Positions 26,174-36,065 of a stretch of 64,000 nucleotides of DNA are shown piece by piece. Numbering within the stretch: position 1 is the stretch's first letter; every line of letters starts with the position of its first letter. The DNA is from Rhizobium sp. CCGE531 (GTDB lineage Bacteria > Pseudomonadota > Alphaproteobacteria > Rhizobiales > Rhizobiaceae), in the NCBI RefSeq assembly GCF_003627795.1, contig NZ_CP032684.1, positions 907,001-971,000 on the forward strand. Reading direction: 5' to 3'. The notes under the pieces are model-generated. The model did not search any database. It had not been told where the DNA came from and saw only the letters and a list, made by a program, of their open reading frames with translations. The translations under genes and the position numbers were made by a program.

Positions 26174-27151
26174 TTGATAACTGCCTATTGCTCAGATTCC
26201 AAACCGCTTCAACTCCCCGATCTCTCGGCCGCCGACCGCTTGCCTGACAATGCCACTTGGATCGACATGGTCGATCCCACGCGTGAGGAAGAGGCCGATA
26301 TCGAGCGCCTGCTTGGGCTCGAGGTCCCGACGCGCGAGGACATGAAGGACATAGAGCCCTCCAGCCGGCTCTATGTCGAGAACGGTTCGGTCTTTCTGAC
26401 CGCCTCGCTGCTGTGGAAGGCCGATACCAATCTGCCGATGCTCACCGATGTCGCCTTCATTCTGACGGAACATCGGCTGGTCACCATCCGCTACGCACAG
26501 CCGAAATCCTTCGCATTGTTCATAGCTGCTCTGCAGCGCATTCCGCAGGAGCGGCGCACGGGTGTCGCGCTCCTTGCCAAACTTCTCGAAACCATCGTCG
26601 ACCGTACCGCCGAGGTGCTTGAACAGACCGTCGCCGGTGTCGATATATTGTCGGTGCACGTATTCGGCGATCGCGTGAAGAAGGTCCGCCGCCCGGCAAA
26701 CTACCTGGAAGAAAAGCTCAAGGACATCGCAGGCTATCACCGCACGCTCAGCAAGGTGCGTGACAGCTTGAGTTCGCTATCCCGGCTGCTGACCTTCCTT
26801 CATACCATCACCGCCATGCAGCAGGACCGTGAGGCCAAGGACCTGTGCCGCAATGTTGCGCGGGATGTGCAATCCCTGTCCGAACATGCATCCTTCGTCG
26901 CGGGAAACATCACCTTCCTGCTGGATGCATCGCTCGGGCTGATCAATATCGAGCAGAATGCCATCATCAAGATCTTTTCGATCGCTTCCGTGGTGTTCCT
27001 GCCGCCGACGCTTGTCGCGTCCGTCTATGGCATGAATTTCGAGCATATGCCCGAGCTGCATTTCGCCTACGGCTACCCGGCATCGTTGTTGTTGATGGTG
27101 GTTTCCGCCATCGTTCCGTTTTTCTTTTTTCGCTGGAAAGGCTGGCTCTGA
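26174..27151 (+). CDS. corA: CorA-family magnesium/divalent cation transporter
   Basis: 325 residues from a TTG start with GGGAG ten bases upstream. A large cytoplasmic N-terminal alpha/beta domain and long coiled helices precede two C-terminal transmembrane helices. The pore signature YGMNF lies near residue 284, at the end of the first helix, and the periplasmic loop reads EHMPELHFAYGYP. CorA pentamers take up Mg2+ along the membrane potential. The positively charged end FRWKGWL is typical. kup follows after 17 bases, so Mg2+ and K+ uptake may be co-transcribed. Confidence 0.92.
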   Translation: MITAYCSDSKPLQLPDLSAADRLPDNATWIDMVDPTREEEADIERLLGLEVPTREDMKDIEPSSRLYVENGSVFLTASLLWKADTNLPMLTDVAFILTEHRLVTIRYAQPKSFALFIAALQRIPQERRTGVALLAKLLETIVDRTAEVLEQTVAGVDILSVHVFGDRVKKVRRPANYLEEKLKDIAGYHRTLSKVRDSLSSLSRLLTFLHTITAMQQDREAKDLCRNVARDVQSLSEHASFVAGNITFLLDASLGLINIEQNAIIKIFSIASVVFLPPTLVASVYGMNFEHMPELHFAYGYPASLLLMVVSAIVPFFFFRWKGWL

Positions 27152-27168
27152 GAGTCTAGTGATCCTGA

Positions 27169-29070
27169 ATGTCTAACGAAACCAATCATTCTCCCGACGG
27201 GAAAATGAACGCTCGTAAGCTCGCATACCTCGCCCTCGGTTCGGTCGGCGTGGTCTATGGCGATATCGGTACGAGCCCGCTCTATGCCTTTCGCGAAGCA
27301 CTGAAGCCGGTAGCCGCTGACGGTTTGACGCGCGGCGAAGTCATCAGCGTCGTCTCGCTGATGTTCTGGACGCTGACGATCATCGTCACGATCAAATATG
27401 TCCTTTTTCTGCTCCGCGCGGACAATGACGGCGAAGGCGGCACGCTGTCGCTGCTGGCGCTGCTGATGAAGACGGCAAACGGCCATACCGCCATCCTGAT
27501 GCTGCTGGGCCTGCTGGGCGCAGCACTCTTCCTCGGCGATGCGATGATCACCCCGGCGCTTTCGGTTCTGTCGGCTGTCGAAGGCCTGAAGCTGGTCACG
27601 CCGACGCTGTCAGACTATATCGTCCCCATATCGGTTGCGATCCTGGCGCTGCTTTTTGTGATCCAGTCGCATGGCACCGGTGCGGTCGCCCGCTTCTTCG
27701 GTCCGATCACCGCCCTCTGGTTCATCGTCATGGCCCTTGCCGGCATCATGCACATTTCCGATGATTACAGCATCCTGGCGGCGTTCAATCCCTGGTATGC
27801 GGTGAGCTTCCTCATGCGGGAAGGCTTTCTCGGCGTCGTGGTGCTCGGCGCGGTGTTCCTCACGGTCACCGGTGCCGAGGCACTCTACGCCGACCTTGGC
27901 CATTTCGGCCGCCGTCCGATCCAGTGGGCTTGGTTCGTGCTGGTGTTTCCGTCACTGACGCTGAACTACTTCGGCCAGGGTGCCCTCGTGCTGCGCGAGC
28001 CCATGGCCATGTCCGATCCGTTCTTCCTGATGTTTCCGCATTGGGCGATCCTGCCGGTGGTCATCCTCGCCGCCATGGCGACGATCATTGCCAGCCAGGC
28101 TGTCATCACCGGCGCGTTCTCGCTCACACGCCAGGCCATCCATCTCGGCTTCCTGCCGCGCATGGAAATCCTGTTCACCTCTGAGACCAATACCGGCCAG
28201 ATCTTCCTGCCGTCGGTCAACACCGTGCTGTTCTTCGGCGTCATCTTTCTGGTCCTGGCCTTCAAGACCTCGGATGCCCTGGCGACGGCCTATGGTATCT
28301 CGGTCACCGGCGCGATGGTCGTCACATCGATCATGGCCTTCGAATTCGTCCGCGTTCGCTGGAACTGGACGCTGCCGATGGCTGTTGCCGTGCTGACGCC
28401 GTTGCTGCTGCTGGAATTCGTCTTCCTCGGCGCCAATCTGATCAAGATTCATGATGGCGGCTACGTTCCGGTGCTGATCGCAACCGCTTTCACCGTCATC
28501 ATGTGGACCTGGCGCCGTGGCACCGCGATCCTGATGGAAAAGACGCGGCATACGGATATCCCGCTGTCGTCCTTCGTCAGCTCGATCGAGCGCAAGAGCG
28601 ACCACTCGCCCGCCCATGTGCCGGGCACGGCGATCTTCCTGACGAGCGATCCGGAATCCGCGCCGGCCGCGCTGCTGCATAATCTCAAGCACAATCATGT
28701 CCTGCACGACAAGAATGTGATCCTGACGATCCGCACCACCAACAAGCCGCGTGTCCTCCAGGAGGACCGCTATTCGGTCGAAAAGGTTTCCGACCGCTTT
28801 TCGCGCGTCGAGCTGCGCTTCGGCTTCATGGAATCGCAGAACGTCTCCCAGGCACTCGCAACCCTGCGCAAGACCGGCCTGAAGTTCGACATCATGTCGA
28901 CCTCCTTCTATCTCGGTCGCCGCAAGCTCGTGCCGGACGCCAAGTCGGGCATGCCGCACTGGCAGGACCGGCTCTACATCGCGCTCGCCAATGCCGCGAC
29001 CGACCCTTCAGACTACTTCCGCCTGCCGGCCAACCGCGTGGTGGAACTGGGCTCGCACGTCATCATCTAA
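27169..29070 (+). CDS. kup: Low-affinity potassium uptake protein Kup
   Basis: 633 residues with about 12 membrane helices in residues 20-440 and a soluble C-terminal domain of ~180 residues. The N-terminal signature [19 protein letters not shown] near residue 25 is the hallmark of KUP/HAK/KT transporters and holds the Asp needed for proton-coupled K+ import. [17 protein letters not shown] and [18 protein letters not shown] also fit. The gene ends in a strong rho-independent terminator. Rhizobia often have two kup copies; only one is seen here. Confidence 0.96.
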   Translation: MSNETNHSPDGKMNARKLAYLALGSVGVVYGDIGTSPLYAFREALKPVAADGLTRGEVISVVSLMFWTLTIIVTIKYVLFLLRADNDGEGGTLSLLALLMKTANGHTAILMLLGLLGAALFLGDAMITPALSVLSAVEGLKLVTPTLSDYIVPISVAILALLFVIQSHGTGAVARFFGPITALWFIVMALAGIMHISDDYSILAAFNPWYAVSFLMREGFLGVVVLGAVFLTVTGAEALYADLGHFGRRPIQWAWFVLVFPSLTLNYFGQGALVLREPMAMSDPFFLMFPHWAILPVVILAAMATIIASQAVITGAFSLTRQAIHLGFLPRMEILFTSETNTGQIFLPSVNTVLFFGVIFLVLAFKTSDALATAYGISVTGAMVVTSIMAFEFVRVRWNWTLPMAVAVLTPLLLLEFVFLGANLIKIHDGGYVPVLIATAFTVIMWTWRRGTAILMEKTRHTDIPLSSFVSSIERKSDHSPAHVPGTAIFLTSDPESAPAALLHNLKHNHVLHDKNVILTIRTTNKPRVLQEDRYSVEKVSDRFSRVELRFGFMESQNVSQALATLRKTGLKFDIMSTSFYLGRRKLVPDAKSGMPHWQDRLYIALANAATDPSDYFRLPANRVVELGSHVII

Positions 29071-29095
29071 GGCTGATTTTATCGCCATTCGTTCG

Positions 29096-29125
29096 AAGGC
29101 CCGGTGGACATTCACCGGGCCTTTT
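29096..29125 (+). terminator. Rho-independent terminator after kup
   Basis: A perfect 9-bp stem GGCCCGGTG / CACCGGGCC (29098-29106, 29113-29121) with a 6-base loop is followed by TTTT. It lies 28 bases after the kup stop codon. Confidence 0.9.
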
Positions 29126-29210
29126 GACTTTTCTGTTGCGTAAGTGGGATGCGATGAAGTTCAATTTTAAGGAGAATCGCCACGGTACATTTTCGGGAGG
29201 ATGCTTGCTG

Positions 29211-29984
29211 ATGCTCAAAGAAGCCTTTTCGATCGCACGCCGCAATGTGGTTATCTACATAACCTATGTGTTGCTGCTGTTCGCTGCTCAAATTGCCGAC
29301 GAATATCTTAAGGGATCCAGCTCAACCGTAGTCAGTACGTTTTTATTGTGTACGCTCTCAATGAATGTACAAGAATCTATTTTGTGGAATCTTGATTTCA
29401 AGGCAACAGTCAAACATGGTGATTTCAAGCTCCTGAGGTTCTTTTTCAAACCTGGTGGTTTCTCGCTCCTGAGCTTCTTTTTTAAGAGCGCGGCTCTTTT
29501 CCTGATTGCGCTTCTCATCATGCTGCCTTTTCTTTATTTCCTATTGAAAGGCCGCGACCTCTTTTCCTTTGCTCTCTGGTCCATATTTGCGGGCATGTTG
29601 ATATTTTCCGCGATCTTCAGCATCGTCATGGCATTCTTCGGCACCTGGCTTCCCGCGGGACTGCACGGCGTTAACTCAAGTTTTGGCGATGCGTTCCAAA
29701 GAGGAAAAGTGCGATTCTTGGCGACGTATGGGCGCGTTCTGGCCGGAGTGACTATGCCTGTGCTCGCCGCGATGGCGGCCGTCATCGTGTCGGCTATTTT
29801 CACCGGTCCCGATTTGTTGATGGATGGTCGACCGAATATCCCGTTGGCCGTCGTAATGATCATTTCCCTGAGCTTTCAGGTGATGGGCTGGACTTATATC
29901 TCCGTCGTCCTGACGAGACGCTATATGGAAGCGGAGCACATCGATGCGCCGCCAGCCGTTAAAGAGCTCCTTGCCGTTGTCTGA
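29211..29984 (+). CDS. Polytopic membrane protein of unknown function
   Basis: 257 residues from the ATG at 29211, which has GGGAGG ten bases upstream; ATG at 29154 is an alternative start. Five or six hydrophobic segments are seen (for example NVVIYITYVLLLFAA, LFLIALLIMLPFLYFLL, MLIFSAIFSIVMAFFG, VLAAMAAVIVSAIF). No family was recognised. Residues near 70-92 contain an 11-residue duplication (GDFKLLRFFFK / GGFSLLSFFFK). GC content and codon choice are lower than in the neighbours, which suggests recent acquisition (inference). It stands alone between two terminator-like structures. Confidence 0.7.
   Translation: MLKEAFSIARRNVVIYITYVLLLFAAQIADEYLKGSSSTVVSTFLLCTLSMNVQESILWNLDFKATVKHGDFKLLRFFFKPGGFSLLSFFFKSAALFLIALLIMLPFLYFLLKGRDLFSFALWSIFAGMLIFSAIFSIVMAFFGTWLPAGLHGVNSSFGDAFQRGKVRFLATYGRVLAGVTMPVLAAMAAVIVSAIFTGPDLLMDGRPNIPLAVVMIISLSFQVMGWTYISVVLTRRYMEAEHIDAPPAVKELLAVV
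29418..29486 (+). repeat. Short intragenic tandem duplication
   Basis: Two 33-base units (29418-29450 and 29454-29486), separated by one codon, match at 27 of 33 positions. They encode GDFKLLRFFFK and GGFSLLSFFFK in the unknown membrane protein. Confidence 0.8.
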
Positions 29985-30097
29985 GACGGCGTGCTCGCAC
30001 ATTTCATTCCTGCACGTGGCCTTGTCCGAATTAACCATCCATCAAGGTTAATGGGAGATTATTCCGGCTCCTGGTTTCGAGTGCCGTTTGGAGTCCG

Positions 30098-31279
30098 GTG
30101 TTGTCCCGCTCGCGTTATGTCAGCCGAAAATTGAGTTTCTTGCCGAAAAACTGGACTTCGCCGGCCGTCTTCGGGCTCTGTGCCTGGCTGATCTTCCCGT
30201 CTCCGGCCGCCTACGGCGATCTCGCGGGCCTGCTTGCGGGCATCGACAGGGAAGGGGCGAATTGGCGCATGGTGATGACAAGTTCGCCGGCCGGCTCCAC
30301 CCATCAGGCGGAATTGGCCTTCGGCGATGCCAGGGCAGCCGCTGCAGTGGGCGACGGCGGCCTGGTGCTGCCGGATGGACGCCGGGTTGCTTTCCAGTCG
30401 GAGCAAAAAGGCAGCGATCCCCGACCGGATGAAGATCGGATCAACCGCCAGGACAAGAAAGGCCGCGTCGTTGCCGTTGCGCCGATGCAGCCGCCGAAGG
30501 ATTTCTCCGCGGGCTCCGTATTGGAGCGGCAAAGCATGCTGTTTCGGCCGGAATCCGATACCGGTGAGCGCACCGCCTTCCTGAGGCCGAAGCTCGACGG
30601 CAAGGAAATCCAGATTGCCACCGCCTTCTACAAGAAGCAGCCGCCGAAGCCGGACGATAGCGTGCCGGCCTATCTGGCAAACCTCATCACCAATCGGAAT
30701 GCCGATGTTCTGGCTGCAGCCTATGCATCGCCGGCGCCGGACTATGCCCGGGTCTCGCCTTTCGATTCCATCCTCGCCAAGGATCAGGACGGCGAGGGCC
30801 GTTTCGTGCCGCAGATCGGACCGAAGGATCATCTATGGGCAGCCAATGTCCTGCCGCCATCTGTATTTTCGTCCGATGAGCAGCAATGCCTTGCGACCGG
30901 CATCTATTTCGAGGCGCGCGGCGAGTCTGTAAAAGGGCAGGCGGCCGTTGCCCAGGTCATCCTCAACCGTGTCCGTAATCCCGCCTATCCCAAGACCATC
31001 TGCGGCGTCGTCTATCAGAACGAGGATTGGCGCAATGCCTGCCAGTTCTCCTTTGCCTGCGATAACGTCAAGGATCGGGTCAATTCGCCGGAACACTGGC
31101 GCATCGCCCGCCAGGTCGCGATGGCGGTGACGGCCGGCAAGATCTGGTTGCCGGAAGTCGGCTCCGCCACCCACTACCATGCCGTCTACGTCCGGCCGAA
31201 ATGGGCGGCCGAGATGGTGAAGGTCGGCCGCATCGGCATGCATATCTTCTACCGCACCTATGGCGGCGGCTGGAGCTGA
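30098..31279 (+). CDS. Cell wall hydrolase, SleB-like (Hydrolase_2)
   Basis: 393 residues from a GTG. An N-terminal hydrophobic segment (VFGLCAWLIFPSPAAYG) looks like a signal peptide or anchor. The middle ~220 residues are variable. The C-terminal ~130 residues are a SleB/Hydrolase_2 domain with ATGIYFEARGES holding the probable catalytic Glu, plus AQVILNRVRNPAYP and CQFSFACD. Such enzymes cut peptidoglycan glycan strands; in non-sporulating rhizobia they probably serve wall remodelling. The start is uncertain because no clear ribosome site is visible. Confidence 0.82.
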   Translation: MLSRSRYVSRKLSFLPKNWTSPAVFGLCAWLIFPSPAAYGDLAGLLAGIDREGANWRMVMTSSPAGSTHQAELAFGDARAAAAVGDGGLVLPDGRRVAFQSEQKGSDPRPDEDRINRQDKKGRVVAVAPMQPPKDFSAGSVLERQSMLFRPESDTGERTAFLRPKLDGKEIQIATAFYKKQPPKPDDSVPAYLANLITNRNADVLAAAYASPAPDYARVSPFDSILAKDQDGEGRFVPQIGPKDHLWAANVLPPSVFSSDEQQCLATGIYFEARGESVKGQAAVAQVILNRVRNPAYPKTICGVVYQNEDWRNACQFSFACDNVKDRVNSPEHWRIARQVAMAVTAGKIWLPEVGSATHYHAVYVRPKWAAEMVKVGRIGMHIFYRTYGGGWS

Positions 31280-31590
31280 AGCGTTCGAAGTTTGTGGATT
31301 GGCGCCCGGGAGTGCCGTGGCGGCTGGCAAAAAAGCCACAGAAAAGCATGGGCTGAAGAGGATTCTTCGGCTCAGTTTTCGTCCGGTACGGCTCTTTCAC
31401 TCTAAACTCATGATTTAATTGGGCTAATTTATGGCTGGACAGATGTCGTCTACGCCTTGACTATGCTTTTTCCTAAAACTATGTTGCGCGCGACTTCAAA
31501 ACGGGCCGAAAGGTGGCGAAACCTGCTGTTCGTTTACGCGTTGACCGGGGTATAGGGATAACGCGCGACGAAAAGGAGGAGGATGTCACC
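31280..31590. other. Intergenic region upstream of the ATP synthase Fo operon
   Basis: About 310 bases without a gene. The first part holds stem-loops, including GCTGAAGA-GGAT-TCTTCGGC near 31352-31371 followed by TCAGTTTT, a possible terminator for the hydrolase gene. The second part contains the promoter at 31457-31485. Confidence 0.5.
31457..31485 (+). promoter_or_regulatory. Sigma-70 promoter of the atpIBEFF' operon
   Basis: TTGACT (31457-31462) and TATGTT (31480-31485) are separated by 17 bases. Transcription would begin near 31492, about 100 bases before the atpI start. No competing promoter was seen closer to the gene. Confidence 0.65.
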
Positions 31591-31935
31591 ATGACGGACG
31601 ACCGCGACGAAAGTCTGGAACAGCGGCGGGCGCAGTTGGGAGCCGAATTGGCGAGCAAGCGCGCTGCCGCGAAAGAGGATGAATACGGGGAGGTTCGCGC
31701 CGAGGAAGGCCGTAAAGGCTATGCTCAGGCGATGAAGCTTTCCAGCGAATTCATTGCCGCCATCATCGTTGGCGCTGTTCTGGGCTATGTCTTCGACCGT
31801 TTTGTCGGTACGGCGCCGTGGGGCATGATTATCTTGCTGCTTCTCGGATTCTGTGCCGGCGTGCTGAATGTGCTGCGCTCCGCGGGCAAGGTGGCGACAC
31901 CGGCGCTGGATGAGCAAGGCCGAGACAAGAAATGA
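31591..31935 (+). CDS. atpI: ATP synthase accessory protein AtpI
   Basis: 114 residues. The ATG at 31591 is set by a strong AAGGAGGAGG. A charged N-terminal half is followed by two transmembrane helices (EFIAAIIVGAVLGYVFDRF and GMIILLLLGFCAGVLNVL), the AtpI layout in alphaproteobacteria. AtpI assists assembly of the c-ring and possibly Mg2+ entry. It opens the Fo gene cluster; the F1 genes are elsewhere, as is usual in this group. Confidence 0.9.
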   Translation: MTDDRDESLEQRRAQLGAELASKRAAAKEDEYGEVRAEEGRKGYAQAMKLSSEFIAAIIVGAVLGYVFDRFVGTAPWGMIILLLLGFCAGVLNVLRSAGKVATPALDEQGRDKK

Positions 31936-32013
31936 GCGGAAGCGACGCTGCGGCGCCGTTTCCAGGTGAGAGGCATCCGCTCGCTCGAGCGGGAAAATGA
32001 AAGAGAACAAGCG

Positions 32014-32766
32014 GTGGCAAACGGACCTACCCATCAGTTCCTGATCTTCAAGATTATTCCGATCGATATCGGTGGAATTGATTTTTCGTTCACCAACGCT
32101 TCCTTGTTCATGGTCGCCTCCGCGGTGATCTCTGCCGGCTTCCTGTATTTTGCCAGCGCGCAGCGTAGCGTTATTCCGGGCCGCTCTCAGTCGGTTGCGG
32201 AAATGGCCTACGAGTTCATCGCCTCGATGCTGAAGGAAGGGGCGGGAACGAAGGGAATGAAGTTCTTCCCGCTGGTCTTCTCGCTCTTCATGTTCGTGCT
32301 GACGGCAAACCTGCTCGGCATGGTCCCTTATTTCTATACCGTCACCAGCCAGATCATCGTCACCTTCGCCTTAGCGTTGCTGGTCATCCTGACGGTCATT
32401 CTTTATGGCTTGATCAAGCACGGCTTCGGCTTCTTCAAGCTCTTCGTGCCGCAGGGTGTTCCGGGCATCCTTCTGCCGCTGGTGGTGGTGATCGAAATCA
32501 TCTCCTTCCTGTCTCGGCCGATTTCGCTCTCCGTTCGTCTTTTCGCCAACATGCTGGCCGGTCATATCACGCTCAAGGTGTTCGCAGGCTTCGTCGCCTC
32601 GCTCGGAACCCTTGGCGCGCTCGGCATCGGTGGCGCAATTCTTCCCCTCATCATGACCGTCGCCCTCACCGGTCTCGAGTTCCTTGTCGCCTTCCTCCAG
32701 GCTTACGTCTTCGCGGTGCTGACTTGCATGTACCTCAACGACGCGATCCATCCGGGTGGCCACTAA
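32014..32766 (+). CDS. atpB: F1Fo ATP synthase subunit a
   Basis: 250 residues from a GTG at 32014 ([16 protein letters not shown]); an earlier in-frame start would add residues absent from the family. Five to six membrane helices are present. The helix [14 protein letters not shown] carries the essential Arg that faces the c-ring and drives proton translocation, and the partner helix reads [17 protein letters not shown]. Second gene of the Fo operon. Confidence 0.95.
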   Translation: MANGPTHQFLIFKIIPIDIGGIDFSFTNASLFMVASAVISAGFLYFASAQRSVIPGRSQSVAEMAYEFIASMLKEGAGTKGMKFFPLVFSLFMFVLTANLLGMVPYFYTVTSQIIVTFALALLVILTVILYGLIKHGFGFFKLFVPQGVPGILLPLVVVIEIISFLSRPISLSVRLFANMLAGHITLKVFAGFVASLGTLGALGIGGAILPLIMTVALTGLEFLVAFLQAYVFAVLTCMYLNDAIHPGGH

Positions 32767-32832
32767 GGATAAAGACATTGGCGTCTAAGGGCGTCAGTCA
32801 TTCACCGCACAACCATTTCAAAGGAGTTCAAC

Positions 32833-33060
32833 ATGGACGCGGAAGCAGCAAAGTTCATCGGCGCAGGTTTGGCTTGCTTTGGTATGGCCGGCACGGCTCT
32901 CGGCCTCGGCAATATCTTCGGCAGCTACCTGTCCGGCGCACTACGCAATCCGTCTGCTGCTGACAGCCAGTTCGGCCGTCTGGTATTCGGCTTCGCCGTT
33001 ACGGAAGCTCTGGGCATCTTCTCGCTGCTCATCGCTCTCCTCCTGCTCTTCGCCGTCTGA
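32833..33060 (+). CDS. atpE: F1Fo ATP synthase subunit c
   Basis: 75 residues, a two-helix hairpin. The Gly-rich first helix ([11 protein letters not shown]), the polar loop RNP at residues 39-41 and the proton-carrying carboxylate Glu58 in VTEALGIF are all present. A glutamate and no extra sodium-site residues indicate a proton-type ring. A good AAGGAG site precedes the ATG. The protein is small, with an additional Cys near residue 15. Confidence 0.96.
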   Translation: MDAEAAKFIGAGLACFGMAGTALGLGNIFGSYLSGALRNPSAADSQFGRLVFGFAVTEALGIFSLLIALLLLFAV

Positions 33061-33138
33061 TATCAGCGGCGTCATAGATCACGGTTCGCGGGCAGCGAGC
33101 CGTGATTCTTTGCATTTGCAGACCACCTGGAGGTGAGC

Positions 33139-33732
33139 ATGTTTGTGACCCCGGCATATGCTGAAGAAGCACCGCCGGCCGCCGGCGAGGTGCATACGGA
33201 AACGGGTGCGCCGAATGAAGGCCACCACACCGGCGTTTTTCCGCCGTTTGACCATACGACGTATCCGTCACAGCTGCTTTGGCTGGTGATCACCTTCGTC
33301 ATCTTCTACGTGGCCATGCAGAAGATTGTCATTCCGCGCGTTGGCAGAATCCTGGAAAGCCGGCACGACCGGATCGCTCAGGATATCGAGGAAGCTTCTC
33401 GCCTGAAGGCCGAAGCCGACGCCGCCGTCGCGACCTATGAAAGCGAATTGGCTGCCGCGCGCGCCAAGGCGAATTCGATCGGCGCCGGTGCCCGCGATGC
33501 TGCCAAGGCCAAGGCCGAGGAAGATCGCAAGACGATCGAGGCAAGCCTTTCCGAAAAGCTCAAGGCTGCGGAAGCCCGCATCGCCGAGATCAAGACGAAG
33601 GCTTTTGGTGATGTCGGTGCGATTGCGGAAGAAACTGCTTCTGCTGTCGTTGAACAGCTGGTCGGCAATGTCGCCGGCAAGGCTGATGTCGCTTCGGCTG
33701 TCGCCGCAGCGTCTGCGAAGCGGGAGGGCTAA
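33139..33732 (+). CDS. atpF2: F1Fo ATP synthase subunit b'
   Basis: 197 residues from the ATG at 33139, placed five bases after GGAGG; the GTG six bases upstream overlaps that site. A Pro/Ala-rich N-terminus ([14 protein letters not shown]) precedes one transmembrane helix ([15 protein letters not shown]) and a long Ala/Glu/Lys-rich helix that forms half of the peripheral stalk. Photosynthetic and alphaproteobacterial ATP synthases use a b/b' heterodimer rather than b2; the second copy follows directly. Confidence 0.9.
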   Translation: MFVTPAYAEEAPPAAGEVHTETGAPNEGHHTGVFPPFDHTTYPSQLLWLVITFVIFYVAMQKIVIPRVGRILESRHDRIAQDIEEASRLKAEADAAVATYESELAAARAKANSIGAGARDAAKAKAEEDRKTIEASLSEKLKAAEARIAEIKTKAFGDVGAIAEETASAVVEQLVGNVAGKADVASAVAAASAKREG

Positions 33733-33735
33733 GTT

Positions 33736-34227
33736 ATGACTTTTGGTCTTGACGAAACTTTCTTTGCATTTGTTGCGCTCATCATCTTCATCGGTCTCGT
33801 CGTCTACCTGAAAGTTCCGGGTATGATGGCGAAGTCGCTGGACGACCGCGCCGATCAGATCCGCAACGAACTGGCGGAAGCCAAGCGTCTGCGCGAAGAG
33901 GCTCAGCACCTGCTGGCCGAATATCAGCGCAAGCGTAAGGAAGCCGAGGCTGATGCAGCGAATATCGTCGCCGCAGCCGAGCGCGAAGCCGAAATGCTGA
34001 CGACTGAAGCCCGGAAGAAGACGGAGGAATTCGTCGCCAACCGCACGGCTCTCTCCGAGCAGAAGATCAAGCAGGCCGAAGCCGACGCGATGAAGGCGGT
34101 TCGTTCCGCCGCCGTCGATTTGGCGATTGCCGCTGCTGAATCGGTGCTTGCGAAAAAGGCCGATGGCAGCATCCAGTCCGGCCTCTTCAACGATGCCGTC
34201 AAGGAAGTGAAGACGCGGCTGAACTGA
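33736..34227 (+). CDS. atpF: F1Fo ATP synthase subunit b
   Basis: 163 residues, three bases after the b' gene. One N-terminal membrane helix (TFFAFVALIIFIGLVVYL) is followed by a continuous charged helix (AKRLREEAQHLLAEYQRKRK) reaching the F1 head. With b' it makes the stator stalk. It is the last gene of the cluster; a clear terminator follows. Confidence 0.93.
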   Translation: MTFGLDETFFAFVALIIFIGLVVYLKVPGMMAKSLDDRADQIRNELAEAKRLREEAQHLLAEYQRKRKEAEADAANIVAAAEREAEMLTTEARKKTEEFVANRTALSEQKIKQAEADAMKAVRSAAVDLAIAAAESVLAKKADGSIQSGLFNDAVKEVKTRLN

Positions 34228-34250
34228 GCGCGCGGAACATCGAGATTTGA

Positions 34251-34278
34251 AAAAGCCCTGCTTAGGCAGGGTTTTTTT
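34251..34278 (+). terminator. Rho-independent terminator of the atp Fo operon
   Basis: Stem CCCTGC / GCAGGG (34256-34261, 34266-34271) with loop TTAG, flanked by A4 before and T7 after, 24 bases past the atpF stop. A textbook intrinsic terminator. Confidence 0.92.
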
Positions 34279-34427
34279 GTTGGTGGGAGGGGCTGGGGCC
34301 ATCCTCGAACCAAGAGAGCGGGTGGTGAGGCACCTCATTCAAATCTCCGATTTGATAGCGCATCCTGCCTTCGCAGGTTGATCATCGCCGCAACGAACGG
34401 CTAGATCAGGAGACTGGGGGAGGACAG

Positions 34428-35195
34428 ATGCAGCCAGCGACAGACGACGGGCCATTTCGCCAAGGCGATATTATCGTGAGGCCGGTCCGCCCTTGGACAC
34501 CGGGCGTGCACGCTCTGCTGGCTGCCTTGCCGCTGCATGGCTTTGATGCCGCCCCGAAGCCGGGCGGATTTGATGACGTCTGGGAAAGAGTGAGCTATCT
34601 GCCTGGTGTCACGGGCGATCTTGATAGCAATATCGAGATGCGCTCGGAGAAGGCCGTGCAATCGGCCGCCCGATTGCTGGGCCGGTATCATCATAGTTCC
34701 GCGCTGGTCTTGCACGATCTTGCCGCAACGTGCTCCTGGCAGCTACCACCCCGGCTGCCGGCCGAGGTCATCTGTCACGGCGATTTCGCACCCTACAATG
34801 TCGTCATGAACGACGGCGAGGTGACCGGGATCATCGATTTCGAGGCAGCCCATCCCGGTCCACGGCTTTGGGACCTAGCCTATGCGGTCTATCGCTGGGC
34901 GCCATTGTCCTCGAGTATGGCGATGGAAGAAGGGTTGGATCGTCTTGCGAGCCAGATCCAGCGTGCGCGAATCTTCGTCGATGCCTACGGATTGCCGGTT
35001 GAGGAGCGCAGTTCACTTCCGGCCGCCATCGTCGAGCGGCTCGAAGCGCTATTGGCCTTCATGGAACGGGAAGCTGCGCGCGGCATCGCGCGTTACCGCC
35101 GGAATCTGCAGGATGGGCATGACCGGATCTACAGGGAAGATATTGCCTATATTGCGAAATGGTCGCCGGAGATCGTCGCGGGGCTGACGAATTGA
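34428..35195 (+). CDS. Aminoglycoside phosphotransferase-family kinase
   Basis: 255 residues of the APH/choline-kinase fold. The catalytic loop is CHGDFAPYNVV near residue 116 and the metal-binding Asp is in IIDFEAAHPGPRLWDLAYA near residue 135. The start ATG is preceded by GGGGGAGG. The small N-lobe (IIVRPVRPWTPGVHALL) is typical of short environmental APH-like kinases; a resistance role should not be assumed. The substrate could be a sugar, amine or macrolide-like compound. It stands alone between the atp operon terminator and a repeat. Confidence 0.8.
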   Translation: MQPATDDGPFRQGDIIVRPVRPWTPGVHALLAALPLHGFDAAPKPGGFDDVWERVSYLPGVTGDLDSNIEMRSEKAVQSAARLLGRYHHSSALVLHDLAATCSWQLPPRLPAEVICHGDFAPYNVVMNDGEVTGIIDFEAAHPGPRLWDLAYAVYRWAPLSSSMAMEEGLDRLASQIQRARIFVDAYGLPVEERSSLPAAIVERLEALLAFMEREAARGIARYRRNLQDGHDRIYREDIAYIAKWSPEIVAGLTN

Positions 35196-35202
35196 GACCT
35201 TG

Positions 35203-35305
35203 AGCAATTCCAGGAAAAGTGCACAGCGGTTTTCCATCAGGAATTGTGCGAAAACAAAGTGATAGAGCGGTTCAGAGATTCCGTGAAAAACTGAACCGCT
35301 TTAGA
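35203..35305. repeat. Dispersed rhizobial palindromic repeat, type A copy 3
   Basis: It begins GAGCAATTCCAGGAAAAGTG and continues with CAGCGGTTTTCCATCAGGAATT. It ends in a GCGGTTCAG...CTGAACCGC hairpin followed by TTTAGA, whose TTA is the reverse complement of the rnhB stop. The first half is nearly identical to the copy at 3779-3887. Confidence 0.8.
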
Positions 35306-35960
35306 CGGCTTCCCTCTTGAGCGGGCGGAAGCTCATGCGATGCAGCGAGCAGGGACCATGTTGCTCGATGCCGGCGCGATGCTGCGGAGTGCCGTAGCCG
35401 GCATGGGCTGCAAAACCATAGGCGGGGAAAACGACGCCTGCGCGTGTCATCATCCGGTCGCGCGTCACCTTGGCGACGATCGAGGCGGCTGCGATCGAGA
35501 AGGAGCGTGCATCGCCCTTGATCACTGCTTTTCCGGGGCAGGCGAGCCCTGCTGGCACATCGAGCCCGTCGGTCAGCACATAGCTTGCCGGAACCGCCAG
35601 CCCGCAAATGGCGCGGCGCATCGCATCCAGGCTTGCCTTGCGGATATCGGTCGTATCGATACGGGTTGCGCTCGATGAGGCGATGGAGATCGTCGCCGTC
35701 GCCAGGATTTCGACGAACAGTTCCTCGCGTCTGGCGGCTGTCAACTGTTTGGAATCGTTCAGCCCATTCGGAATGCGCTCGGGATCGAGAATGACGGCAG
35801 CCGCCACGACCGGTCCTGCGAGCGGGCCTCTGCCAGCCTCGTCCGCCCCCGCGACCGGCCAATGTCCGGCGCGTCGCGCGATCAGTTCCAGCTCGAAGGT
35901 CGGGACGAGCGGGATGTCCTCGAATAGCATTGGAGAATCGGGTGGTGTGCTGCGTGGCAT
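35301..35960 (-). CDS. rnhB: Ribonuclease HII
   Basis: 219 residues from the ATG at 35960 ([15 protein letters not shown]); an ATG at 35930 is also possible. RNase HII removes ribonucleotides embedded in DNA and RNA primers. The metal-binding signature [14 protein letters not shown] carries the Asp-Glu pair. [27 protein letters not shown] and the following Asp complete the DEDD set. The stop codon coincides with the end of a palindromic repeat. The gene converges on the APH-like gene. Confidence 0.93.
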   Translation of the reverse strand: MPRSTPPDSPMLFEDIPLVPTFELELIARRAGHWPVAGADEAGRGPLAGPVVAAAVILDPERIPNGLNDSKQLTAARREELFVEILATATISIASSSATRIDTTDIRKASLDAMRRAICGLAVPASYVLTDGLDVPAGLACPGKAVIKGDARSFSIAAASIVAKVTRDRMMTRAGVVFPAYGFAAHAGYGTPQHRAGIEQHGPCSLHRMSFRPLKREAV

Positions 35961-36065
35961 GCGGCGAAGCTCGCACACCACCCGATCTCCTGCAAGCCCC
36001 CGGTGGATCAGGGCGGCGAACCGGAGGGCTTTTCCAGCGGGTACAGGGAAAACCCGCAAGGAATG

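Noticed and set aside
27952..28959. A 335-codon open frame on the minus strand within kup
   Set aside because: It is charged shadow sequence opposite a well-supported transporter.
34428..35195. The APH-family kinase as an antibiotic resistance gene
   Set aside because: The kinase motifs are present, but this family has many environmental members and no mobile or resistance context is seen.
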